This document shows positions 1 through 5,044 of a stretch of DNA of 5,044 bases, piece by piece (position 1 is the stretch's first letter; each line of letters opens with the position of its first letter). This DNA is from an uncultured Ruminococcus sp. (GTDB taxonomy: Bacteria > Bacillota > Clostridia > Oscillospirales > Ruminococcaceae): NCBI GenBank assembly GCA_937907215.1, contig CALESG010000096.1, positions 1 through 5,044 of the forward strand, written 5' to 3'. The translations under genes were made by a program, and so were the position numbers. A model generated the notes under the pieces. The model made no database searches. It was not told the DNA's origin and saw only the letters and a list, made by a program, of their open reading frames with translations.

Positions 1-229
1 AAGTGAAGAACATTTAACAAGATTACAGAAAGAACTCATAAACAAAGACTGGTTTATGACATTCCCTGATTTTGATGACTATATTGAAAAGAAAGATATG
101 GCATTCAAAGACTATGAAGACAGATTAACATGGGCTAAAAAAATGCTCATAAACATTAGCCAAGCAGGTTATTTCTCTTCAGACAGAACTATTGCTGAAT
201 ATAATAGAGATATTTGGCATCTTGACTAA
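1..229 (+). CDS. glgP: Glycogen / alpha-glucan phosphorylase, C-terminal end (partial)
   Basis: The reading frame is open from the window edge (first full codon at base 2) to a TAA at 227-229, giving 75 residues. The end of the protein reads FSSDRTIAEYNRDIWHLD, and just before it come WAKKMLINISQAGYF. This is the very conserved C-terminus of GT35 phosphorylases (known pattern: N-I-A-x-S-G-x-F-S-S-D-R-T-I-x-E-Y-x-x-x-I-W). Family members are usually 750-850 residues, so about nine tenths of the gene, including the pyridoxal-phosphate lysine region, lies outside the window. The enzyme releases glucose-1-phosphate from the non-reducing ends of glycogen or maltodextrins in the cytoplasm. A hairpin terminator 46 bases after the stop suggests it is the last gene of its transcript. 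Glycogen phosphorylase cannot be told from maltodextrin phosphorylase on this fragment. Confidence 0.92.
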   Translation, partial: SEEHLTRLQKELINKDWFMTFPDFDDYIEKKDMAFKDYEDRLTWAKKMLINISQAGYFSSDRTIAEYNRDIWHLD

Positions 230-274
230 TCATTACACGATTTTATCATATTTTCATAGATTTTTCCCTTTCAC

Positions 275-322
275 AACAAAGAAAAAATCACAGACTTATT
301 GGTCTGTGATTTTTTCTTTGTT
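275..322 (+). terminator. Strong intrinsic terminator after the phosphorylase gene
   Basis: A perfect 21-bp inverted repeat (275-295 with 302-322) encloses a 6-base TTATTG loop. The GC-containing core is ATCACAGAC / GTCTGTGAT, followed at once by TTTTTTCTTTGTT. In RNA the core forms a 9-bp stem followed by a U-rich tract, the classic Rho-independent form. Because the left arm is A-rich, the structure could also stop transcription coming from the right, but no minus-strand gene seen here would need that. Confidence 0.9.
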
Positions 323-331
323 CATACATGC

Positions 332-360
332 TTGACAAATTCGAAAAAATGTGGTATTAT
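332..360 (+). promoter_or_regulatory. Sigma-70/SigA-type promoter of the beta-helix acyltransferase gene
   Basis: The -35 box is TTGACA (332-337), a perfect consensus match. It is separated by 17 bases from TATTAT (355-360), which is preceded by TGG (352-354), giving an extended -10 element. A second match, TATAAT at 360-365, overlaps but would need a 22-base spacer, so it is less likely to be the one used. The expected transcription start is near 367, giving a leader of about 50 bases. The promoter starts 10 bases after the terminator stem, so this gene is insulated from the phosphorylase transcript. Confidence 0.85.
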
Positions 361-376
361 ATAATAAAAAAATTAC

Positions 377-404
377 ACCGAAAATATCGGTATATCATAT
401 GATA
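377..404 (+). promoter_or_regulatory. Two adjacent small palindromes in the 5' leader (possible operator or RNA hairpin)
   Basis: ACCGA-AAATA-TCGGT (377-391) is a 5-bp inverted repeat around 5 bases. One base later TATCATATGATA (393-404) is a perfect 12-base palindrome whose last base touches the AAGGAG ribosome binding site. Both lie just after the predicted transcription start. They could be a repressor operator or a weak RNA structure that affects ribosome access, but no known regulator site is recognised. In AT-rich DNA the second palindrome could be chance. Confidence 0.35.
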
Positions 405-409
405 AGGAG
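404..409 (+). promoter_or_regulatory. Ribosome binding site fixing the start at 416
   Basis: AAGGAG lies 6 bases before the ATG at 416. It is a near-perfect Shine-Dalgarno sequence, and no other in-frame ATG close by has one, so the start at 416 is secure. Confidence 0.85.
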
Positions 410-415
410 CTTTAT

Positions 416-1081
416 ATGAAAGATATTACAATATCGGCTATGTATTCACTTGAACATACTATTGCCGCAGATTATTTGAAAAAATTCACATACCCTTGGG
501 AAGCACTTGCCGGAATAAGCGATATGATAATAGAACTTGGCAAAACACTTTCACCAGATGAATACGACAATCCTGCACAAGACATATGGATACATAAAAA
601 AGCCACTATATTCCCTACTGCATACATTGGAGCACCATGTATTATAGGTGCATATACAGAAGTGCGTCATGGTGCATTTATAAGAGGAAGCGCACTTGTA
701 GGAGAAAACTGCGTTGTTGGAAATTCAGTAGAACTTAAAAATGTAATACTTTTTGACAATGTTCAAACACCACACTACAACTACGTTGGTGACAGTATTC
801 TTGGTTATAAATCACATATGGGTGCAGGTTCTATAACATCAAATGTAAAATCCGACAAGACACTTGTTGTTATTCACAATGAAGAAGAAATCATTGAAAC
901 AGGTCTTAAGAAAATGGGAGCTATGTTAGGCGACTGTGTAGAAGTAGGATGCAACAGTGTTCTGAATCCCGGAACTATTATATGTCCTCATTCAAATATC
1001 TACCCGCTTTCAGCAGTAAGAGGAATCGTTCCAGAAGAAAGCATATACAAAACAGCAGCAATAATAATTCCTAAGGAATAA
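416..1081 (+). CDS. Stand-alone left-handed beta-helix (hexapeptide) protein, GlmU acetyltransferase-like
   Basis: A 221-residue cytoplasmic protein. Residues 1-60 are a mixed helical lead-in. Residues from about 58 to 205 show hexapeptide-repeat coils typical of a left-handed beta-helix: IFPTAYIGAPCIIGAYTEV, then VRHGAFIRGSALVGENCVVG, then VELKNVILFDNVQTPHYNYVGD, then HMGAGSITSNVKSD and later VEVGCNSVLNPGTI. By alignment from memory to E. coli GlmU, R84, K108, H120, Y123 and N143 match R333, K351, catalytic H363, Y366 and N386. N377 is replaced by H134 and Y387 by V144. The uridyltransferase domain of GlmU (about the first 230 residues, with its G-rich nucleotide loop) is absent. Such proteins are often named UDP-N-acetylglucosamine pyrophosphorylase, which this sequence cannot support. 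An acetyl-CoA-dependent sugar-phosphate acyltransferase is more likely, with the substrate unknown. It is probably monocistronic: own promoter upstream, terminator after the stop. Confidence 0.85.
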   Translation: MKDITISAMYSLEHTIAADYLKKFTYPWEALAGISDMIIELGKTLSPDEYDNPAQDIWIHKKATIFPTAYIGAPCIIGAYTEVRHGAFIRGSALVGENCVVGNSVELKNVILFDNVQTPHYNYVGDSILGYKSHMGAGSITSNVKSDKTLVVIHNEEEIIETGLKKMGAMLGDCVEVGCNSVLNPGTIICPHSNIYPLSAVRGIVPEESIYKTAAIIIPKE

Positions 1082-1103
1082 GATTTTTTTAATAAAAATA
1101 ATA

Positions 1104-1149
1104 AAAACGAGCAAGCAGTTGTAAATAATCAACTATACTTGCTCGTTTT
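1104..1149. terminator. Bidirectional intrinsic terminator between convergent genes
   Basis: AAAACGAGCAAG (1104-1115) pairs perfectly with CTTGCTCGTTTT (1138-1149). Inside it AGTTG (1117-1121) can pair with CAACT (1130-1134) around an 8-base A/T loop. On the plus strand the core CGAGCAAG stem is followed by TTTTATATTATTATAAAA. On the minus strand it is followed by TTTTTATTATTTTTATT. It sits 22 bases after the stop of the beta-helix gene and 15 bases after the stop of the GH59-like gene, so it serves both. Confidence 0.9.
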
Positions 1150-1164
1150 ATATTATTATAAAAC

Positions 1165-4100
1165 TTAAATATCTATATCAATATTAAAATCCGGTCTAAA
1201 TGATGGTGGATCTTCCGATTCAATTATTGCCCGCTTAAGCGGCTCATTTTTTTCAGGCGGCAAAGGTATAGGCTTACCGGCTGAATTGTCATTGCTCATG
1301 ATCTGCGTAATGCTTTTATATATCGCATCTGCTGTTGTTTCATTTGATGTAACTGTTTCGGCATCAACATCTGATTCAACAAATGATGAATCATTTTCAT
1401 TTAATTTAGATTGTTCACGTTCAATAGCCTCTGCTTCTTTTTCATTAAGCACCGGAGTTATTAAAGATTCAAATTCCGGAATGATCTCATCATTATTTTC
1501 TTTTACTGTTTCTTCAACATCCTCATTTTCTGCTTTCGGTATTATTTCAGATTCTGTATTTTCATCAGATGCTATTTCGTCATTATTTTCTTCGGTAATA
1601 CTTTCCTCTTCAACAACATATTCTTCGTCTGCTAAAGATTCAACGGCTTGCTCTAATGTACGTGCAGCTTCTAATGCAGCCTGATGCTGTGCAAGTCGTT
1701 TCTGATAAAGTTCTTCTTCACGTTTTTCAGCAGCAGCAAGTGCAGACGGCGTTACCACAAGAATATCCGGCATCATTACATGATTGTCAGGAATTTCCAA
1801 AACATCAAGCTTAAACTCACCGCTAATAATATTTACATATATAGTATGCTCACCAGGAGATAACTGTTCTATTATAAAACAAGCTTGACGTGGACCGCAA
1901 TAAGACACAAAGTACTCATCATATACAATCTCATCATCAATAACAACATTAAAAATAGCGTCCTTGGCAGTACCAATAACAGAAATTCCTGTACCTGTAA
2001 ACTTACAGGAAAATGCCGCATTTTCCAATGCTTTCATAGAAGTACGATTATAAAATGTATATTTTTCTGATGTACATACTTCCCAATATTCATTATAAAA
2101 TATTCCTTCTGCAAAACAATCACAACGGCGAACATAGAGCGGAAGAATAGGCATAGGTTCAACTGACAAATTCTTAAAAGTATTCATCTCATATGCACTG
2201 AGCAAGCTTATACGACCGGAATTTACCATACACTGCGGACGATAACTTGCGATCATACTGCCATCAATAAAAAATAAAATAGAATCTCCTAAAACAAGAA
2301 GTTTAAGTCTATGCCAATGTATATCAGGAATCCGCTTAAGTCTGCCTTCTGCTGCGACAGAATCCATATCAAGAAGCTTCCATGTACCGTTTGCATACAC
2401 AATCGCACTATAACCGCAACGTGATGTCAACTCACAGCTCACGGCAGAATTATATCTTATTCCCAAACCCACATAATTATCAGGATTCTTATTGTCAAGA
2501 CGAACATCTATCTCAGCACTATAACTCCTCCAACGGTCATCGCCTAAAGATGTTATTGGTTCCGGAGTTCCTCTGAAACGCCAATTTGTAGGGATATTAT
2601 TCTTAGTAATACGCTGGCAAACTATATCGCCATCTTGATCTGAATGTACAAGTTCAAACGCACCACCTTGATCTGTTGTATATCTTGGTGAACAGCCACG
2701 TATCATCAACTCTTCTGATTTATAATGAAAAGTATCTGTATAAGGAAGTGCTAATCGTTCAGATTTAGGTGGATCTTTTTGGAAAGTTTCTGTACCTGCC
2801 ACCCATTCAGTATCAAGAGTAGTTACTGTCATAATAGACTGCGGCGGTACTTTTATCAAATATGTTTCACCTGCACGATGGCTCGGACGTATAGCCTTGC
2901 CACGAACGAACCAATTGGCATCATATTTCTGACCCGGCTTAGGTCCTGTAGTAATTACTGTCGAAAGTATTTTATTATCAAACGCCATATCTTTTACAAG
3001 GACAGAATATATACGTGGTTCTGTATCCTCATTTGTAAAATGCATAGTCATCTCACTGCGGTCAGGAGATACAAGTGTCATAAAATTATTGCTTGTATTG
3101 GCAATATAATGATTTTCTTCACCGTCACCATAACAAGCACCGTTTACAAACATCCAGCCCTTTGGTGAAAAGCGTCCCCAATGCATAGCCATCCAGAAGC
3201 CGCTGTCCAAACGGTAATTTCCAGACCATGGTTCATTTGCACAAATAAGATGCTTTGGTGAATTGCATGAACCATCATAATACGCAGCAATAGCAGGCAA
3301 AAATTCATACATACACATCTTGCCGTTATAATAGCTGTTTATTATACGATTGGCAACGTCAATAGCACCATCTTTTCCAGAAATGCCACAACCATCAGCT
3401 TGAACTGTAAGATGAGAAAGATTACATGGAGCTATACCTTCACTATACCAAATTTCTTTACCGTACGCTTCATTTAAAAGATTAGTATAAGAATCGCCAT
3501 ATGTATTATAATGCAGTCCTATAACGTCTACAGCATTTCTAAGCTTAAAATTCTCTACCATCTGAGCTGCAATATTACGTGTTCCTACTTCATCTGACGC
3601 AACAAGTTTTATCTTCTGAAAATCATATGGAGCGTCCTTTTCCATATCAAGTCTGCCCTTAAGATATAATATCCATGTTTCATCAGCTGTATCAGTTTCA
3701 TTAGAATCAGCACTTATAAAATCAAATTTCAAACCATATACACGATAAGCTTCAATAAGAGTATCTCGATACCATGAATAACGTGCCTCAAATCCTTGCT
3801 GTTGGCTGAATGAAAAAGCACGTGTTACCCAAGCCGGTTCACCCCAACGCAAAAGGTCAAGAGTAATATCCGGATTTATTGCTTTCGCATCAGCAGCAAA
3901 TTGAAATCCTGCACCTTTTGTAACATCAGCTGGTTCTTCCATAGAACGTTTAGTAGACGGCTCTGTACCTGAAGAAGAATTTACATCTGAACCAAGTTCT
4001 ATTTTAATATGACGCAAACAAACGCCATAATCCTTTTGGAACAACAAACGCATCATTTCTTCATATTCTCTGGGATGCTCATATTTATAGTCAAGCAATA

Positions 4101-4236
4101 ATCTTGATGAATTATTAGCTGTTATACAACCAAGTCCCCTATACCATGCAGCTGGATTTTCATTAGCCTGCATACCATCTGCAACTATTTCCATAGAAAT
4201 ATGCTTTGATTTTGAATTTCTTTCATTATATGCCAT
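1165..4236 (-). CDS. GH59 / galactosylceramidase (GALC)-like glycoside hydrolase with extra C-terminal domains
   Basis: A 1023-residue protein; its first ~690 residues follow animal GALC along nearly its whole mature length (GALC is about 670-690 residues). Shared blocks are SRLLLDY (44-50), SSGTEPS (88-94, GALC DGTEPS), LRWGEPAWV (129-137, GALC LPWSFPGWL), FDFISADSNE (171-180, GALC DYIGIWNE), VDVIGLHY (236-243), IWYSEG (262-267, GALC LWSSED) and EPWSGNY (335-341). E180 is the expected acid/base and E266 the expected nucleophile. Layout: TIM barrel about 28-350, beta-sandwich 350-480, concanavalin-like lectin domain 500-692, an added beta-rich domain 695-815, a helical stretch 831-869, an acidic tail 870-960 and a proline-rich end. 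The reaction is expected to be retaining hydrolysis of a beta-galactoside; the substrate is unknown. There is no signal peptide or membrane segment, and 19 cysteines also suggest the cytoplasm. The ATG at 4236 has AAAGGA 10 bases upstream. The upstream frame closes at 4288-4290 without another ATG, so a hidden signal sequence is unlikely. It follows trmB by 17 bases. Confidence 0.85.
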   Translation of the reverse strand: MAYNERNSKSKHISMEIVADGMQANENPAAWYRGLGCITANNSSRLLLDYKYEHPREYEEMMRLLFQKDYGVCLRHIKIELGSDVNSSSGTEPSTKRSMEEPADVTKGAGFQFAADAKAINPDITLDLLRWGEPAWVTRAFSFSQQQGFEARYSWYRDTLIEAYRVYGLKFDFISADSNETDTADETWILYLKGRLDMEKDAPYDFQKIKLVASDEVGTRNIAAQMVENFKLRNAVDVIGLHYNTYGDSYTNLLNEAYGKEIWYSEGIAPCNLSHLTVQADGCGISGKDGAIDVANRIINSYYNGKMCMYEFLPAIAAYYDGSCNSPKHLICANEPWSGNYRLDSGFWMAMHWGRFSPKGWMFVNGACYGDGEENHYIANTSNNFMTLVSPDRSEMTMHFTNEDTEPRIYSVLVKDMAFDNKILSTVITTGPKPGQKYDANWFVRGKAIRPSHRAGETYLIKVPPQSIMTVTTLDTEWVAGTETFQKDPPKSERLALPYTDTFHYKSEELMIRGCSPRYTTDQGGAFELVHSDQDGDIVCQRITKNNIPTNWRFRGTPEPITSLGDDRWRSYSAEIDVRLDNKNPDNYVGLGIRYNSAVSCELTSRCGYSAIVYANGTWKLLDMDSVAAEGRLKRIPDIHWHRLKLLVLGDSILFFIDGSMIASYRPQCMVNSGRISLLSAYEMNTFKNLSVEPMPILPLYVRRCDCFAEGIFYNEYWEVCTSEKYTFYNRTSMKALENAAFSCKFTGTGISVIGTAKDAIFNVVIDDEIVYDEYFVSYCGPRQACFIIEQLSPGEHTIYVNIISGEFKLDVLEIPDNHVMMPDILVVTPSALAAAEKREEELYQKRLAQHQAALEAARTLEQAVESLADEEYVVEEESITEENNDEIASDENTESEIIPKAENEDVEETVKENNDEIIPEFESLITPVLNEKEAEAIEREQSKLNENDSSFVESDVDAETVTSNETTADAIYKSITQIMSNDNSAGKPIPLPPEKNEPLKRAIIESEDPPSFRPDFNIDIDI
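1357..1629 (-). other. Acidic low-complexity tail of the GH59-like protein (residues 870-960)
   Basis: By hand count 35 of these 91 residues are D or E, and most of the others are N, S, T, V or I, so the region is probably disordered. It contains the six-residue motif ENNDEI twice, at residues 883-888 (DNA 1573-1590) and 913-918 (DNA 1483-1500). The motifs are 30 residues apart and share an 11-base identical core in the DNA, which suggests a small internal duplication. The segment before it (residues 831-869, A/E/R/Q-rich) is predicted helical and perhaps coiled coil. The segment after it ends in proline-rich PIPLPPEK and PPSFRPDF. None of this occurs in animal GALC. Confidence 0.7.
1792..2154 (-). 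other. Extra beta-rich (jelly-roll-like) domain of the GH59-like protein (residues 695-815)
   Basis: The segment is rich in alternating hydrophobic and polar residues. It shows FTGTGISVIG (746-755), NVVIDDE (763-769), LSPGEHTIYV (792-801) and FKLDVLEI (808-815). This F-x-G-T-G, then V-x-I-D-D/G, then L-x-x-G-x-H spacing is familiar from accessory jelly-roll domains of carbohydrate esterases and glycosidases, which often bind sugars. The assignment is by pattern only, and the domain lies beyond the point where GALC homology ends. Confidence 0.5.
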
Positions 4237-4246
4237 GCTTTGATAG

Positions 4247-4252
4247 TCCTTT
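4247..4252 (-). promoter_or_regulatory. Ribosome binding site of the GH59-like gene
   Basis: On the minus strand AAAGGA lies 10 bases before the ATG at 4236, inside the 17-base gap after the trmB stop. It supports this start and translation from a shared trmB transcript. No separate promoter fits in the gap, although one inside trmB cannot be excluded. Confidence 0.7.
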
Positions 4253-4253
4253 C

Positions 4254-4913
4254 TTACGAATTTATAATCGGTCTTGCAATAAGAAATTTAATATTTTTTC
4301 CCATTTCATCGAACATTTTCTCATGTTCAGTCATAAAGCTTTCAATTCCGGTTTCTTTATGAAGATCGTATGTTTTAAATACAACCTCAAAACCTGCTTC
4401 TTCAAAATAATTTAGCGAATCTTCAAACAAAAGATCATCGTCCGTTTTAAACCATATCTCACCATCAAGCACTTGCTTATACTGTGAAAGCTGTCTTATA
4501 TGTGTAAGTCTTCTCTTATTATGCTTTGGACGTGGCCATGGATTGCAAAAATTTATATATATTCTATCTATCCTGTCATCGCTGGAGAAGCATTCTGAAA
4601 AAAGCATTAAATTACAGATAAATAAACGTATGTTATCAAGATCAATATTTCTATCAGCGTATGCTGCTTCAAGCTTGCGTTTAGCAAGAACGAGCATTTC
4701 ATTCTTTATGTCTATAGCTATGTAATTATATTCCTGATGAACAGATGCTTCCTGAGATATAAAACCGCCTTTACCACAACCAAGTTCAAGTCGAAGAGGC
4801 TGCTTTTTTGAAAAGATTTCATTCCAATGTCCTTTTTGTTCCTTTGGATCGCATATATAAAATGGACAAGCTTCCAGTTCAGGTTTAGCCCATGGCTTAT
4901 GTCTTATTCGCAT
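4254..4913 (-). CDS. trmB: tRNA (guanine-N7-)-methyltransferase TrmB
   Basis: A 219-residue SAM-dependent methyltransferase of normal TrmB length that makes m7G at position 46 in the variable loop of tRNAs. The N-terminus has MRIRHKPWA. The SAM-binding loop is ELGCGKGG (43-50), with acidic D68 in YIAIDIK at the end of the next strand. The family signature is NFCNPWPRPKHNKRRLTH (121-138), followed by WFKTDDDLLFED (154-165). Near the C-terminus TEHEKMFDEMG (195-205) matches the usual T-x-Y/H-E-x-x-F block that contacts the substrate. The DPW motif of most family members reads NPW here (N124). My recollection is that this is a clostridial variant and not damage. The start at 4913 has AAAGGAAG 9 bases upstream. 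It is the first gene of a likely two-gene transcript with the GH59-like gene. Confidence 0.95.
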   Translation of the reverse strand: MRIRHKPWAKPELEACPFYICDPKEQKGHWNEIFSKKQPLRLELGCGKGGFISQEASVHQEYNYIAIDIKNEMLVLAKRKLEAAYADRNIDLDNIRLFICNLMLFSECFSSDDRIDRIYINFCNPWPRPKHNKRRLTHIRQLSQYKQVLDGEIWFKTDDDLLFEDSLNYFEEAGFEVVFKTYDLHKETGIESFMTEHEKMFDEMGKNIKFLIARPIINS

Positions 4914-4922
4914 AATAAGCTT

Positions 4923-4930
4923 CTTCCTTT
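4923..4930 (-). promoter_or_regulatory. Ribosome binding site of trmB
   Basis: AAAGGAAG on the minus strand ends 9 bases before the ATG at 4913. It fixes the start, which also matches the usual N-terminus of the family (M-R-x-R). Confidence 0.8.
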
Positions 4931-4971
4931 CTTATGATCAACGTAAACAGGCATAAAAACCCATTTTCTTT

Positions 4972-5000
4972 ATTATACCATATTTTAAATAAAATGCAAA
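4972..5000 (-). promoter_or_regulatory. Extended -10 SigA-type promoter of the trmB / GH59-like unit
   Basis: On the minus strand a perfect TATAAT (4977-4972) is preceded by TGG, an extended -10. A weak -35, TTTGCA (5000-4995, four of six consensus bases), sits 17 bases upstream. The expected transcription start is near 4965, giving a leader of about 50 bases. No riboswitch-like structure is evident in that leader. Confidence 0.75.
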
Positions 5001-5044
5001 GAGGTATTCAAAAAAAAATACTAAATTTTTTTATATTGTTTTTA
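5001..5044 (-). promoter_or_regulatory. A/T-tract region upstream of the trmB promoter (possible UP element)
   Basis: Between the -35 box and the window edge the DNA is almost pure A/T, with runs of nine A and seven T. Such tracts directly upstream of a weak -35 often act as UP elements that contact the RNA polymerase alpha subunit. This reading is inferred from position only. No gene or clear terminator is visible here. Confidence 0.3.

Noticed and set aside
275..322. The 21-bp inverted repeat as a transposon end or attachment site.
   Set aside because: It has a short loop and a T-rich 3' arm directly after a gene end. No second copy or target duplication is visible, so a terminator explains it fully.
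1286..1684. A 132-codon plus-strand open frame opposite the GH59-like gene, rich in Ser.
   Set aside because: It is the antisense shadow of the acidic tail: GAA/GAT/TCA-type codons read backwards give long Ser/Phe-rich frames. It has no convincing ribosome binding site, and the opposite frame has full GALC-family homology upstream of it.
1885..3168. Three short plus-strand open frames (from 1885, 2382 and 2779) within the GH59-like gene.
   Set aside because: Each lies antisense to well-conserved GALC-like segments, has no recognisable domain and no ribosome binding site or promoter, and shows irregular amino-acid composition.
3660..3740. Possible loss of the glycosidase acid/base, because the motif is not the typical W-N-E.
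   Set aside because: N179-E180 is retained at the correct place after the FDFISAD strand, and the flanking segments align well, so the catalytic glutamate is present.
4206..4725. Two short plus-strand open frames opposite trmB and the trmB / GH59-like junction.
   Set aside because: They are antisense to trmB, whose motifs are certain. Their products are Phe/Ile/Lys/Ser-rich without a pattern.
4938..4964. An 8-residue upstream frame (M-G-F-Y-A-C-L-R-stop) starting at the predicted trmB transcription start.
   Set aside because: It has no ribosome binding site and would have to be leaderless. It contains no run of regulatory codons and no competing hairpins, so an attenuator peptide is not supported.

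Overview
The window looks like chromosomal DNA from an AT-rich, low-GC Firmicute, most likely a clostridial gut or rumen bacterium of the Ruminococcus / Oscillospiraceae type. This placement is inference. It rests on the strongly A/T-biased composition, the AAGGAG-type ribosome binding sites, TTGACA/TATAAT-type promoters, and the flavour of the proteins (a clostridial-style TrmB and a stand-alone GlmU-type hexapeptide protein). There is no sign of an insertion sequence, phage, CRISPR array, tRNA or rRNA.

Layout, left to right. (1) Bases 1-229 hold the last 75 codons of a glycogen/alpha-glucan phosphorylase (+), followed by a strong hairpin terminator at 275-322. (2) A promoter with a consensus -35 box (332-360) and a leader with two small palindromes drive a 221-residue left-handed beta-helix protein (+, 416-1081). 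It resembles the acetyltransferase half of GlmU but has no nucleotidyltransferase domain. (3) A hairpin at 1104-1149 ends transcription from both sides, between two convergent genes. (4) On the minus strand, trmB (tRNA m7G46 methyltransferase, 4254-4913) is followed after 17 bases by a 1023-residue GH59 / galactosylceramidase-like glycoside hydrolase (1165-4236). The two probably form one transcript from an extended -10 promoter at 4972-5000.

The most unusual item is the GH59-like protein. It aligns from memory along essentially the whole mature length of animal GALC (TIM barrel, beta-sandwich, lectin domain) and keeps both expected catalytic glutamates (E180 and E266). It has no signal peptide and 19 cysteines. 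It also carries an extra C-terminal beta-rich domain, a helical segment and a long acidic tail. This points to a cytoplasmic enzyme of unknown substrate, cotranscribed with a tRNA-modification gene.

Functionally, the phosphorylase mobilises storage or imported alpha-glucan, the beta-helix protein probably acylates a sugar phosphate or nucleotide sugar, and the GH59-like enzyme probably cleaves a beta-galactoside or a related glycoside. The three share a carbohydrate theme, but they lie in separate transcription units and nothing shows that they form one pathway. I see no convincing new multi-gene system here. The novelty lies in the GH59 architecture.
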